A DNA stretch of 64,000 nt from an uncultured Flavobacteriaceae bacterium (GTDB lineage: Bacteria; Bacteroidota; Bacteroidia; Flavobacteriales; Flavobacteriaceae). Below the pieces are notes generated by a model, which worked only from the letters and a program-made list of their open reading frames with translations, searched no databases and was not told the origin of the DNA. The stretch is taken from positions 434,001 to 498,000 of the forward strand of contig CALSUF010000002.1 in the NCBI GenBank assembly GCA_943789465.1. The letters are read 5' to 3'. Of the stretch, positions 1 through 8,787 are shown in pieces (position 1 is the first letter of the stretch; each line of letters begins with the position of its first letter). A program made the position numbers and the translations under genes.

Positions 1-1
1 A

Positions 2-280
2 GGAGCGCATGACAAAGTTATTCACCTCAATGAATTGTTTGACAAATACCAATTAAAAGCCGAAAATGTAGTTTATATGGGCGATGATATTCCAGACATT
101 CCCCCTATGAAACTCGTTGGACTTCCAACGTGTCCGCAAGATGCAGTACCTGAAGTGAAAGCAGTTTCAAAATATATTTCTCACAAAAACGGAGGTACTG
201 GAGCAGCGCGTGATATTATAGAGCAAGTCCTAAAAGTACAAGGCCATTGGATGAAAGGATTTGATGCACAATATGATTAA
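2..280 (+). CDS. kdsC: KdsC-like HAD phosphatase, 3' part only
   Basis: This is the C-terminal part (about 92 residues) of a HAD-family phosphatase; the reading frame is open to the left edge of the window. The visible piece has G-A-H-D-K at its start, then V-Y-M-G-D-D-I-P-D (HAD motif IV, metal-binding Asp pair) and a K-N-G-G-T-G-A-A-R-D stretch, which match the end of KdsC. That enzyme removes phosphate from 3-deoxy-D-manno-octulosonate 8-phosphate in the cytoplasm for lipopolysaccharide core synthesis. It lies 9 bases before a maf gene in the same direction, so the two are probably one transcript. The catalytic Asp of motif I is outside the window, so the exact family member is inferred from the C-terminal half alone. 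Confidence 0.85.
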   Translation, partial: GAHDKVIHLNELFDKYQLKAENVVYMGDDIPDIPPMKLVGLPTCPQDAVPEVKAVSKYISHKNGGTGAARDIIEQVLKVQGHWMKGFDAQYD

Positions 281-289
281 TTTTTAATA

Positions 290-871
290 ATGTTAGCAGA
301 CCTTTTAAAATCAAAACACATCATTTTAGCCTCTTCGTCTCCGAGAAGACAGGAACTGATTAAAGGGCTTGGACTTGATTTTGAAATCCGAATCAAATCA
401 GTTAAAGAAGAATATCCGAACAGACTTCGACATTTTGAAATATCTGATTATTTGGCACAGCTTAAATCGATGCCATTTGTAGAGGAGTTAAATCCCAATG
501 ACATTCTTATTACTAGTGATACAATTGTGTGGTTTAAAGACAAAGCGCTCGGCAAACCAAAAGACAACAACGAAGCTTTTGAAATGTTAAAAACCCTCAG
601 CGGTCATACTCATGAAGTAATAACCTCGGTTTGCTTTAAATCTACAACTTCACAAAAAACAATTAATTCAATTACCCATGTAACTTTCAAGAAGCTAAGC
701 GATGAAGAAATATGGTATTATATCCATAATTTTAAAGTGCTTGACAAAGCCGGTGCTTACGGCATTCAAGATTGGATAGGTCAGATTGGCGTTACTAAAA
801 TTGAAGGGTCCTATTTTAATGTGATGGGGTTTCCTATGGATAAAATTTACAAAACACTACTTACGTTCTAA
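290..871 (+). CDS. maf: Maf-like nucleotide pyrophosphatase
   Basis: A 193-residue protein of normal length for the Maf family. The N-terminal signature S-S-S-P-R-R is at residues 15-20, and the conserved S-D-T motif at 76-78 carries the catalytic Asp. K-A-L-G-K-P and the D-K-A-G-A-Y-G-I-Q-D segment are also typical. Maf proteins hydrolyse nucleoside triphosphates (dTTP/UTP or modified bases) to monophosphates in the cytoplasm and can inhibit septum formation when overproduced. The gene follows the kdsC-like gene closely. Its last 15 bases overlap the 3' end of the convergent hydrolase gene, which leaves no room for a separate terminator. Substrate specificity cannot be read from the sequence. 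Confidence 0.93.
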   Translation: MLADLLKSKHIILASSSPRRQELIKGLGLDFEIRIKSVKEEYPNRLRHFEISDYLAQLKSMPFVEELNPNDILITSDTIVWFKDKALGKPKDNNEAFEMLKTLSGHTHEVITSVCFKSTTSQKTINSITHVTFKKLSDEEIWYYIHNFKVLDKAGAYGIQDWIGQIGVTKIEGSYFNVMGFPMDKIYKTLLTF

Positions 872-1816
872 AAAGAAATCCAAAGCACGGGTTTCATTAT
901 AGTAATATCCTTTTCGGCTGATAAACCCAACATGACCCCCACGAGTAGGTGTTTCTAAAAAGATATTTGGATTCATTTCTGCTTCTTTGAATGGGTAACA
1001 TGCTTCTGACAAAAATGAATCGTTTAAAGCGTTTAAAATCAGAACGGGTGTTTTGATAGCATTCAAAAATTGAAGACTGCTACACTTTTCATAATAATCC
1101 TGTGCATTTTCAAAACCATGAGCACGTGAAGTATAAACTTCATCAAAATCATTCAATGTTTTGATGGTTCTAATTTTAGCTTTTGTTATGGCTTCAGGAA
1201 ATTGCTTTTGTTTCAACTTCAAACGACTAACCAATCCCCATTTAAAATTAATATGGTATGGTAAATTTTTTAAAGTGTGTAATGCTTTTGCTGATCCTGA
1301 TAAATCACAAGGTACCGATACCGCCATCGCTGCTTTAACCTGCGAAGGCACAATTGATCCATCCCCTAAATATTTTAATAAAATATTCCCTCCAAGACTG
1401 ATACCTTTCAAAAAAATTGAATCGTATGTATTGAGGGAAATCACATGTTTAATGATATCTTCTACATCATCCGTTTTACCAGAATGATAGGTGGGGTAAT
1501 ACTTATTCAACTCGCCACTACAACAACGAAAATTAACACAAATTGCATCCATGTTTTGTTCATTAAAATGCAAGGCAGCTCCTGTAATATAAGGGCGTTG
1601 CCCATGCCCTTCTAAACCATGGAAAAGGATAATTAGTGATTTGGAAGGTGTTGGGCTGTAACTCCAATCCAAGTCAATAAAATCATGATCCCTTAAAATA
1701 ATGCGTTCCCTAAATTGGTTGATTTTCAATCGACGTATCAAGCCCGAATAAACGGTGGCTATAAATCCACTTCGAAATCTGAAAAGTGCTTTGAAATTAC
1801 TTTTAACTATGGGCAT
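857..1816 (-). CDS. YheT-family alpha/beta hydrolase
   Basis: A 319-residue alpha/beta hydrolase. H-G-L-E-G at residues 66-70 forms the oxyanion region, G-I-S-L-G at 138-142 gives nucleophile Ser140, and a G-G-H-V-G-F motif near the C terminus supplies the catalytic His. This arrangement is that of the YheT (AB-hydrolase YheT) family, whose members are putative esterases with unclear substrates. No signal peptide is visible, so a cytoplasmic location is likely. The ATG overlaps the end of tilS by 14 bases, which suggests translational coupling within a pabB-tilS-yheT transcript. The 3' end overlaps the convergent maf gene. Confidence 0.88.
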   Translation of the reverse strand: MPIVKSNFKALFRFRSGFIATVYSGLIRRLKINQFRERIILRDHDFIDLDWSYSPTPSKSLIILFHGLEGHGQRPYITGAALHFNEQNMDAICVNFRCCSGELNKYYPTYHSGKTDDVEDIIKHVISLNTYDSIFLKGISLGGNILLKYLGDGSIVPSQVKAAMAVSVPCDLSGSAKALHTLKNLPYHINFKWGLVSRLKLKQKQFPEAITKAKIRTIKTLNDFDEVYTSRAHGFENAQDYYEKCSSLQFLNAIKTPVLILNALNDSFLSEACYPFKEAEMNPNIFLETPTRGGHVGFISRKGYYYNETRALDFFLERK

Positions 1817-3134
1817 TACGTTCTATTGATAGTTTTAAAATTTGAGTGCTCTTTTTGGTCGCTAAAAAGCGTTGGTCAGCTCGCTTTCCAACAACCCAAA
1901 CAACGTTATTTTCGCTATATAAAACGATTGTATTTTCTTTTTCTATTAAAGATAATTTTTCATCTTTAAAATACTTGCTTAATTTCTTTTTTCCGCTCAT
2001 CCCAGAGGGATAGAAATAATCACCGCTTTTCCAGTGACTCAGTTGTAAAGGAAATTGTAGGGATTCAAAATCCAAATACAAAACATGATTAGAATTTGGC
2101 TCGATAGAAGTGGTGATTTCTAGCTTTAAATCAAACGGTTGGTCTGGAATGGAAACGTTTTTTTCTGAGGACTCAATCAAAATTGATAATTCAGACGATA
2201 CATTCAATGGTCTTAAAATCAATTGAGATCTATTTTTCAGTAAACGGTGTGTTGATGATAAAATTTGCTTACCAGACTGCGCTTCCAAAAGATTGGCAAT
2301 TTGAGTCCAGTCTGTGAAATTGTATTCTTTTAACAATTGGTGTAGATAGGCTTTTGGATTATTCAATGATTGAAGTTGGTCTATGTTATATACAATTTGA
2401 TCTTCATCAATGGATTCAATTACCTTGTCTTCTACTTCTAACATATAATCGTCCAAAACAGACTGTATATCCTTCAAATGATTTTGAGTTGTTTGAAAAC
2501 TTTCAATAAAGGAAGGGTTCAATTTTTTTAATAGTGGAATGAAGGTGTGACGTAAATTATTGCGCAGATATTTAGTGCTTTGATTAGAGCTATCCTCACG
2601 CCATGAAATTTTTTCTTGAGTCGCAAAATTATGAATTTCATCTCTCGAAAATTCTAACAACGGACGTACAATAGACCCATTAATTTCAGGAATCCCTTTA
2701 AGTCCTTCAATTCCCGTACCTCGTGATAGATTAATAAGGAACGTTTCTAAGTTGTCATCTGCATGATGGGCAGTTAAAATATATTTAAATCCATGTTGGT
2801 TTTGTAAGGCTTCAAACCATTCATACCGCAATTGACGTGCTGCCATTTGAATAGATTGTTTACTTATTTTTGCAAACGCTTCCGTTTCAAAAAAGGTTGT
2901 AAAAACATCTAAATTATGGGTTTTTGCAACCTCTTTAACCAAAATTTCATCGCCATCACTTTCGTTTCCTCTAAGTTTAAAATTACAATGTGCTAACGAT
3001 ATATTTAACCCTGATTTTAGACATAAATCAGTCAAAACCATACTGTCCAATCCTCCTGAAACTGCAAGTAACAAAGAAGGCTCCTTTAAAAAAGAAAAAC
3101 GATTTTTCAAGAGATGTTGAAAAGCTTTTAACAT
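1803..3134 (-). CDS. tilS: tRNA(Ile)-lysidine synthase
   Basis: TilS attaches lysine to C34 of the tRNA-Ile that has a CAU anticodon, using ATP, so that it reads AUA instead of AUG; the gene is normally essential. The 443-residue protein has the N-type PP-loop S-G-G-L-D-S at residues 26-31 and the family motif A-H-H-A-D-D-N-L-E-T further on, followed by the R-P-L-L region and an extended C-terminal domain typical of the long TilS form. The start is an ATG. It lies 16 bases downstream of pabB and overlaps the hydrolase gene, so it is probably the middle gene of a three-gene reverse operon. Confidence 0.95.
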   Translation of the reverse strand: MLKAFQHLLKNRFSFLKEPSLLLAVSGGLDSMVLTDLCLKSGLNISLAHCNFKLRGNESDGDEILVKEVAKTHNLDVFTTFFETEAFAKISKQSIQMAARQLRYEWFEALQNQHGFKYILTAHHADDNLETFLINLSRGTGIEGLKGIPEINGSIVRPLLEFSRDEIHNFATQEKISWREDSSNQSTKYLRNNLRHTFIPLLKKLNPSFIESFQTTQNHLKDIQSVLDDYMLEVEDKVIESIDEDQIVYNIDQLQSLNNPKAYLHQLLKEYNFTDWTQIANLLEAQSGKQILSSTHRLLKNRSQLILRPLNVSSELSILIESSEKNVSIPDQPFDLKLEITTSIEPNSNHVLYLDFESLQFPLQLSHWKSGDYFYPSGMSGKKKLSKYFKDEKLSLIEKENTIVLYSENNVVWVVGKRADQRFLATKKSTQILKLSIERNAHS

Positions 3135-3150
3135 GAGACAAAACTACAAA

Positions 3151-4440
3151 TTAATTCTCCAAAACGCTACGCATTGCTTTAGCTTTCACAAGACATTCCT
3201 GATACTCTTTTTCTGGAGTGCTTTTTGAGGTGATGGCACTCCCAACAGAGAATGAAATATATGACTTAGAAGCGTTGTACAATATACTTCGAATTACGAC
3301 ATTAAAATCAAAATTTCCCTCAGGAGTAAAGTAACCAACCGCACCAGAGTATAGCCCTCTTTTAGTATCTTCAAGGGATTCTATAATTTTCATTGCTGAA
3401 ATTTTTGGAGCGCCCGTCATGCTGCCCATTGGAAAAGTAGCAGCAATAATATCAACAGGTGAAATAGTTGATAATGCCTTTGCTTGAACTGTAGAAATCA
3501 TGTGATGGACTTGCTTAAAGCTGTGTATTTGACAAAGTTCAGTTACGTTTACCGTTCCTTTTTGGGCTATTTTAGACAGGTCATTACGTACTAAATCTAC
3601 AATCATAATGTTCTCACTACGTTCCTTTGGATCCCTTTCTAAAGTTGTTTTTAAGTCCTCATCTTCTTCTGAATGTTGAGAACGTTTGGTAGTACCCTTA
3701 ATGGGCTGAGAAGTAATTTCTAAACCAACTTTTTTTAAATAGCGTTCAGGGGAAGATGATAATAAAAATTTATCTCCATTTTTAAGAAAGGTTGCAAACG
3801 GCGCTTGTGCAATGTTATTGAGATTAAAATACGTTTCTAAAGAATTTAAATCTGCATTGGCATAAAATTCTTGACAAAAATTAGCTTCATAAATATCACC
3901 TCTATGAATGTGAGACAAAAGAGTATTAACCTTACTAAGGTAGTTTTGTTTTGAAATACGAGATTCAATTTGAATATCATTTTTATGAGATGAGTCGTTT
4001 TGTACTGAGAACGTTTCAATCGATTTAAGATCAGCGTCTACCTCTCCAGAAACAAGGTTTAAATACTTTATTGTTAAGACATTGCCTTTAAATAAAAATA
4101 GTTTTTTAGGTTGAAAAAAACAAAGGTCTGGGAAATCGAGTCCATCAAAGTTTTGTGACTTTAGAGGCTCTGAGTCATTTTTCAAGTCATATGAAAGGTA
4201 TCCAAAAATCCAATCATTAGTGATAGACTGGTATTCATTTAATTTTTTAAAACCATTAAAAGAATCGGTCTGGATACTCGTAAAAGCATCCACCGCTAGG
4301 ACAGAGTCATAACTACTGTGAGGTTGTAGGTACTTGTTAGAATCAAGCCAAACAATGTCATCAAATTGTTGAGCCCAAGCTAATAACTGAGTTTTGAATG
4401 CTTCTACCGAACGTAATGTAATTTGTTTATGGTCTCGCAA
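3151..4440 (-). CDS. pabB: Aminodeoxychorismate synthase component I
   Basis: A 429-residue chorismate-binding enzyme. P-I-K-G-T lies at residues 246-250; the Lys in this motif marks PabB rather than TrpE, which has P-I-A-G-T. The [11 protein letters not shown]-x-R-N-D and M-T-G-A-P-K motifs complete the active site. PabB turns chorismate and ammonia into aminodeoxychorismate for p-aminobenzoate and folate synthesis, with a glutaminase partner (PabA) not seen here. The only usable start is TTG, because the frame closes a few codons upstream and no ATG lies nearby. A TAACTTTG box on this strand lies just upstream. It leads the pabB-tilS-yheT block. Confidence 0.88.
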   Translation of the reverse strand: MRDHKQITLRSVEAFKTQLLAWAQQFDDIVWLDSNKYLQPHSSYDSVLAVDAFTSIQTDSFNGFKKLNEYQSITNDWIFGYLSYDLKNDSEPLKSQNFDGLDFPDLCFFQPKKLFLFKGNVLTIKYLNLVSGEVDADLKSIETFSVQNDSSHKNDIQIESRISKQNYLSKVNTLLSHIHRGDIYEANFCQEFYANADLNSLETYFNLNNIAQAPFATFLKNGDKFLLSSSPERYLKKVGLEITSQPIKGTTKRSQHSEEDEDLKTTLERDPKERSENIMIVDLVRNDLSKIAQKGTVNVTELCQIHSFKQVHHMISTVQAKALSTISPVDIIAATFPMGSMTGAPKISAMKIIESLEDTKRGLYSGAVGYFTPEGNFDFNVVIRSILYNASKSYISFSVGSAITSKSTPEKEYQECLVKAKAMRSVLEN

Positions 4441-4459
4441 TGACTGTTTGTTTTCAATA

Positions 4460-4467
4460 CAAAGTTA
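4460..4467 (-). promoter_or_regulatory. -7 box (TAACTTTG) for pabB
   Basis: On the minus strand this reads TAACTTTG, an exact match to the Bacteroidota -7 consensus TAnnTTTG, 19 bases upstream of the pabB TTG start. No clear TTTG -33 element is seen at the 19-base spacing, so only half of the promoter is supported. Confidence 0.45.
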
Positions 4468-4508
4468 ATCAGTTCTAAATAATAAATCGTCACTTTACAA
4501 GAATACCT

Positions 4509-4516
4509 TACCTTTG
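4509..4516 (+). promoter_or_regulatory. -7 box (TACCTTTG) for the DEAD-box helicase gene
   Basis: TACCTTTG matches TAnnTTTG exactly and lies 17 bases before the helicase ATG. Together with the pabB box on the other strand it forms a short divergent promoter region of about 90 bases. A good -33 TTTG is not visible. Confidence 0.45.
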
Positions 4517-4533
4517 AAGCAAAATTAGTTCCA

Positions 4534-5886
4534 ATGTTATCTTTCGAAGACTTTAAATTGACCACTCCCCTAAGCAATGCGCTTCAGGATTTAGGATTTA
4601 TTGAACCCACTCCCATTCAGGAGGCAGCTTTTAGCGTCATCTGTTCAGGGAAAGATGTGGTTGGAATTGCCCAAACAGGTACAGGTAAAACATTGGCTTA
4701 CTCCTTACCTCTAGTAAGAAACCTCACATATTCTACACAAGAGAACCCTCGTATTTTGATTTTAGTTCCCACTAGAGAACTTGTAGTTCAGGTAGTGGAC
4801 TCTTTAAATGAATTAAATGTTTATGCGAACAATCGTGTTTTAGGTGTTTATGGAGGGACCAATATCAACACTCAAAAACGACAAATAGCAGAAGGAATTG
4901 ATATTCTTGTGGCAACTCCTGGACGTTTGTATGACTTGGCATTGAGTCGTGTGCTACAACTTAAAAGCATTCAAAAAGTGGTCATTGACGAAGTAGATGT
5001 GATGCTTGATTTGGGTTTTAGACACCAATTAATTAATATTTTTGATTTGCTACCAGAACGCCGTCAAAATATTATGTTTTCGGCTACAATGACTACAGAT
5101 GTGGATGCTTTGATTACCGATTTTTTTATAGATCCGGAACGAATTTCAGTAGCCATTTCTGGAACACCACTCGAAAATATTATGCAATTTCGTTACGATG
5201 TTCCCAATTATTATACAAAAGTAAACTTGATTCGTTTTTTGATGGAGGAACGCGATGTATATCATCGTGTGCTCATTTTTGTTTCTAATAAACGAATGGC
5301 AGATCGTCTTTTTGATTCTCTTGAAGAAGTTTTTAATGACGACTGTTGTGTAATTCATTCCAATAAAACCCAGAACTACCGTTTGCGAAGTATTGAACAA
5401 TTCAGAGAGGGTATTAATAGAATTTTAGTTGCAACAGATGTGATGGCTCGTGGATTGGATATTGATGATGTATCTCATGTAATTAATTTTGATACTCCTG
5501 AGTATCCAGAAAATTATATGCACCGTATTGGACGAACAGGGCGGGCAAAACGAAAGGGAACGAGTATTTTACTTTCTAAAGTTGATGAAATCGATTCTAA
5601 AGATAATATTGAAGCTTTAATGCAAATGAAAATTGAAACTTTAAAGATCCCAGATATTGTCGAAATTTCATCAGAGCTCATAGAAGAAGAACGACCTCAA
5701 ATGAAAGAGCCTTACAATCCACACAAACAAAAAGACGAGGATGCGCCTGGACCTGCTTTTCACGAGAAAAAAGATAAAAATAAAAAAGAAAACTTAGGAG
5801 GTTCTTACAAATTCATGATTGCAAAAAAATATAAAAAACCTAAAACTAGAGGAGATAAAAATTATAATAAGCGCAATAAAAAATAG
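4534..5886 (+). CDS. DEAD-box ATP-dependent RNA helicase (DEVD variant)
   Basis: A 450-residue RNA helicase. The order of motifs is: Q motif (P-T-P-I-Q) near residue 26, Walker A A-Q-T-G-T-G-K-T at 46-53, P-T-R-E-L at 79-83, T-P-G-R near 128, motif II D-E-V-D at 152-155, S-A-T (motif III), then A-R-G-L-D and H-R-I-G-R-T-G-R in the second RecA domain. Motif II has Val in place of the usual Ala (DEVD for DEAD). The last 60 or so residues are rich in Lys and probably bind RNA. Such enzymes unwind short RNA duplexes in ribosome assembly or RNA decay; the exact role is not clear. It stands alone between divergent and convergent neighbours. Confidence 0.92.
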   Translation: MLSFEDFKLTTPLSNALQDLGFIEPTPIQEAAFSVICSGKDVVGIAQTGTGKTLAYSLPLVRNLTYSTQENPRILILVPTRELVVQVVDSLNELNVYANNRVLGVYGGTNINTQKRQIAEGIDILVATPGRLYDLALSRVLQLKSIQKVVIDEVDVMLDLGFRHQLINIFDLLPERRQNIMFSATMTTDVDALITDFFIDPERISVAISGTPLENIMQFRYDVPNYYTKVNLIRFLMEERDVYHRVLIFVSNKRMADRLFDSLEEVFNDDCCVIHSNKTQNYRLRSIEQFREGINRILVATDVMARGLDIDDVSHVINFDTPEYPENYMHRIGRTGRAKRKGTSILLSKVDEIDSKDNIEALMQMKIETLKIPDIVEISSELIEEERPQMKEPYNPHKQKDEDAPGPAFHEKKDKNKKENLGGSYKFMIAKKYKKPKTRGDKNYNKRNKK

Positions 5887-5901
5887 AAGGTTGTGCGTGG
5901 C

Positions 5902-6480
5902 TTAACAATACACAACGTTATATACACCTAGGAGTTTTTCTTTGGCACGTTTTAATCTCATTTTAATAGCACTTTCTCCAGCATTATGAAGTTTCATCAG
6001 GTCTTTTATACTTTTAAAATCTTGGTACTTTGATATTAAAATTTCTTTGTCTTCATTTGGAATGAGCCCCATGGCTATTTTCAGTTTTTTTAATCTAAGT
6101 GGCTGTTCAAGATCACCATCATTGGCTTGCAATGGAACCTCATCACACATTTGCTCAATATTTAGTATGTTTTTTTCGTACTTTTTGAACTTATTTCGAT
6201 GGTAATAATTTACACAATGATTGTAGGTGAAAGAGTACATCCAGGTTGAAAATCTTGAATCCCCCTTAAAACTTTTAATTTTAATCAATAATTTTATAAA
6301 AATATCTTGACAAATATCTTCCGCTTCTTGATTGTTTTTTGAGAAACTCAAGCATTTATTAAACACTGTAAAAACATAACGCTCATATAAGACCTTAAAA
6401 AGCAAGGGATCATGAGATGTTATTATTAGCTCCACTAACGCTTCGTCGGTTAGTTTATGTGGTAAATGAGAATCATTCAA
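5902..6480 (-). CDS. RNA polymerase ECF sigma-70 factor
   Basis: A 192-residue ECF-type sigma factor. Region 2 includes D-I-C-Q-D-I-F-I-K-L and F-S-T-W-M-Y-S-F-T-Y-N, which contact core enzyme and the -10 element. Region 4 (K-D-L-M-K-L-H-N-A-G-E-S-A-I-K-M-R-L-K-R-A) is a helix-turn-helix for the -35 element. The start is TTG: the frame is closed seven codons upstream and the next Met is deep inside region 2. No anti-sigma gene lies beside it, which is common for Bacteroidota SigW-like or stress factors. Target genes cannot be read from the sequence. Confidence 0.9.
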   Translation of the reverse strand: MNDSHLPHKLTDEALVELIITSHDPLLFKVLYERYVFTVFNKCLSFSKNNQEAEDICQDIFIKLLIKIKSFKGDSRFSTWMYSFTYNHCVNYYHRNKFKKYEKNILNIEQMCDEVPLQANDGDLEQPLRLKKLKIAMGLIPNEDKEILISKYQDFKSIKDLMKLHNAGESAIKMRLKRAKEKLLGVYNVVYC

Positions 6481-6654
6481 AGCTAGATTTATGTATTATC
6501 ATTGGCATCTTAAAAACCAATACCAATTTGTTATTACTAATTTTGTTTAACTATTTTAAAAAAAAATTAGACAAATTACTGTTAATCAACTAGTTAAATA
6601 TAATAAAAATTAATAACTACAAAGCGTTTAAAATGAAAATAATAAAATAGGAGT

Positions 6655-6682
6655 AAAAAAAAACTCTCCAATATGGAGAGCT
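6655..6682 (-). terminator. Rho-independent terminator of lpdA
   Basis: Read on the minus strand, AGCTCTCC pairs with GGAGAG around a short AT loop and is followed by a run of about nine T. It lies 23 bases after the lpdA stop and ends that transcript. The rest of the 224-base gap up to the sigma factor is very AT-rich, and I see no gene in it. Confidence 0.85.
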
Positions 6683-6704
6683 TTAAGCTAAGTTTTAATA
6701 CTTA

Positions 6705-8105
6705 TTAGATATGTAATGCACGGTCTTCAGTGGCAGCGAGAGCTGCTTCTTTTATGGCTTCTGCAAATGTTGGATGTGCATGAGACATTCTAGAGATATC
6801 TTCGGCTGAGGCTCTAAATTCCATGGCTACAACAGCCTCAGCAATTAAATCCGCACAACGCGCACCAATCATATGGACTCCTAAAACCTCATCTGTTGCT
6901 TGATCGGCTAAGATTTTAACAAATCCATCCAAATCCATACTCGCACGGCTACGTCCCAAAGCCCGCATTGGAAATTGCCCTGATTTGTAAGTAATTCCTT
7001 GCTCCTTGAGTTGTTCTTCTGTTTTTCCTACTGAGGCAACTTCAGGCCACGTGTAGACAACACCAGGAATTAAATTATAATCGATATGTGGTTTTTGACC
7101 TGCTATAGTTTCCGCTACAAAAACGCCTTCTTCTTCAGCTTTATGAGCCAACATTGCCCCTTTAACAACATCGCCAATAGCATAAATATTAGGCGCAGAG
7201 GTTTGTAGGTGTTGGTTTACTTCAACTTGACCTCTATCCGTTAACTTTACACCTGCTGATTCAGCATTTAGACCTGCTGTAAAAGGGCTTCGTCCTACAG
7301 AAACTAAACAATAGTCTCCTTTAAACTCAACTAGTTCACCTTTTTTGTTTTCTGCTTTCACAGTCACCTCAGTTCCCTTACGTTCAACATGTGTAACTTT
7401 ATGTGAAACATTAATATTGAATTTTTGTTTTCTAAAAACCTTATTTAACTCTTTAGAAAGCCCAGCATCCATTGTTGGAATGATACGGTCCATATATTCA
7501 ATCACCGTAACCTCTGATCCCAGTCGTTTGTAAACTTGTCCAAGTTCCAATCCAATCACACCACCACCAATAATGATTAAGTGTTTTGGAATTTCCTTTA
7601 ATTTCAACGCTTCAGTAGATGTAATAATACGTTCTTTATCTACCGTTGCAAATGGCAAAGTAGTTGGTTTACTTCCTGTGGCAATGATACTATATTTAGC
7701 TTCAATTTCTTGTTTGGTATCACCGCTAATCGTAATATGAGTCGCATCTTTAAAAGCACCCATACCGTGATAGACATCAATTTTATTTTTAGTCATTAGA
7801 AAATCAATTCCACCTGTAGTTTGATCTACAACAGCTTGTTTTCGTCCAATCATTTTTTCGAGATTGACTTTTATCTCACCAGGGATTTCAATGCCGTGCG
7901 TTTCAAAATGCTTTACAGCATCTTCATAATGGTGCGAAGAATCCAACAAGGCTTTACTTGGAATGCATCCTACATTTAAACAAGTACCCCCTAGGGTTGC
8001 ATATTTTTCAATAATTGCAGTTTTCATTCCTAACTGCGCACAACGAATGGCAGCGACATAGCCACCAGGCCCAGATCCTATGATAGCAACATCATATGAT
8101 TTCAT
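6705..8105 (-). CDS. lpdA: Dihydrolipoyl dehydrogenase (E3)
   Basis: The 466-residue flavoprotein reoxidises dihydrolipoamide in pyruvate, 2-oxoglutarate and branched-chain dehydrogenase complexes, passing electrons to NAD. G-S-G-P-G-G-Y at residues 10-16 binds FAD, the redox-active disulfide is C42-x4-C47 in G-G-T-C-L-N-V-G-C-I-P-S-K, G-G-G-V-I-G-L-E binds NAD, and the A-H-P-T C-terminal motif carries the catalytic His. Length and motifs are normal. It is a single-gene transcript with its own -7 box and terminator; the E1 and E2 genes are not in this window. Confidence 0.96.
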   Translation of the reverse strand: MKSYDVAIIGSGPGGYVAAIRCAQLGMKTAIIEKYATLGGTCLNVGCIPSKALLDSSHHYEDAVKHFETHGIEIPGEIKVNLEKMIGRKQAVVDQTTGGIDFLMTKNKIDVYHGMGAFKDATHITISGDTKQEIEAKYSIIATGSKPTTLPFATVDKERIITSTEALKLKEIPKHLIIIGGGVIGLELGQVYKRLGSEVTVIEYMDRIIPTMDAGLSKELNKVFRKQKFNINVSHKVTHVERKGTEVTVKAENKKGELVEFKGDYCLVSVGRSPFTAGLNAESAGVKLTDRGQVEVNQHLQTSAPNIYAIGDVVKGAMLAHKAEEEGVFVAETIAGQKPHIDYNLIPGVVYTWPEVASVGKTEEQLKEQGITYKSGQFPMRALGRSRASMDLDGFVKILADQATDEVLGVHMIGARCADLIAEAVVAMEFRASAEDISRMSHAHPTFAEAIKEAALAATEDRALHI

Positions 8106-8129
8106 AATAGTTTATTTTTAAATTTAACA

Positions 8130-8137
8130 CAAAAATA
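8130..8137 (-). promoter_or_regulatory. -7 box (TATTTTTG) for lpdA
   Basis: The minus strand reads TATTTTTG, an exact TAnnTTTG match, about 24 bases upstream of the lpdA ATG. The -33 position is not a good TTTG. Confidence 0.4.
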
Positions 8138-8171
8138 CAAACATATATTCAATGGAAGAATAATTTGATGT

Positions 8172-8630
8172 TTAAATATTGACAGCAGTCGTATGTTTTA
8201 CTTCCGAAATCACAAACATACTATTGTTACTGCCTATGTGGTCAATATTTGTAAGTTTGCTTGTCATAAAATTTCGAAATGATTCCATATTTTTTACGTG
8301 CACTTTAAGTAGGTAATCATAATCGCCACTCAAGTGATAAGCTTCCAAAACTTCATCAATCGTAGTTATTTCTTTTTCAAATTGATGTATCAAATCTTGA
8401 GAATGTTTTACCAATTTTATATGACAAAATGCTACAAATGCCCTTTCAACACTTTGTTTGTTGAGTAAGGCTACATACTTATCAATCACCCCTCCCTTTT
8501 CAAGTTTTTTGATGCGTTCGTAAACAGCAGTCACTGACATATCAAGCTTAGACGCCAGTTCTTTATTTGTTTGTTTTGCATCTTTTTGAAGAAAGTTCAG
8601 CAATTGTGTGTCTATGGTATCTAATTTCAT
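8172..8630 (-). CDS. Lrp/AsnC-family transcriptional regulator
   Basis: A 152-residue regulator. The first 60 residues form the Lrp helix-turn-helix (N-K-E-L-A-S-K-L-D-M-S-V-T-A-V-Y-E-R-I-K-K-L); the rest is the RAM ligand-binding domain with L-S-G-D-Y-D-Y-L-L-K-V. Family members sense amino acids and assemble as octamers that wrap DNA. It is divergent from a Cys/Met-metabolism PLP enzyme, and a 23-base inverted repeat lies between them. From this I infer that it controls that enzyme and itself, probably in response to a sulfur or branched amino acid. The ligand is not known. Confidence 0.92.
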   Translation of the reverse strand: MKLDTIDTQLLNFLQKDAKQTNKELASKLDMSVTAVYERIKKLEKGGVIDKYVALLNKQSVERAFVAFCHIKLVKHSQDLIHQFEKEITTIDEVLEAYHLSGDYDYLLKVHVKNMESFRNFMTSKLTNIDHIGSNNSMFVISEVKHTTAVNI

Positions 8631-8707
8631 TTTGAAAAAAATTCTAATTAAAAATTGTTTATATCAAAAGTATAAAATAATTATCTGTATTTAACCATTA
8701 AATTAGA

Positions 8708-8730
8708 TTTATTTATTGAAAATAAATAAA
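8708..8730. promoter_or_regulatory. Inverted repeat, candidate Lrp operator
   Basis: A perfect 10-base inverted repeat, TTTATTTATT and AATAAATAAA, is separated by GAA. It lies in the 157-base gap between the lrp-like gene and the divergent PLP enzyme gene, 57 bases before the latter's ATG. AT-rich dyads of this form are typical Lrp-family binding sites. The site itself is directly visible; its use as an operator is inferred. Confidence 0.5.
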
Positions 8731-8787
8731 GTTGTTGTTTTTAATTCTGTAAATATTGAAATTTGGTAAAACTTTAAATTAAGAATC

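Noticed and set aside
6481-6704. A small RNA or riboswitch in the longest gene gap.
   Set aside because: Apart from the lpdA terminator, only AT-rich sequence is visible, with no conserved structure I could identify.
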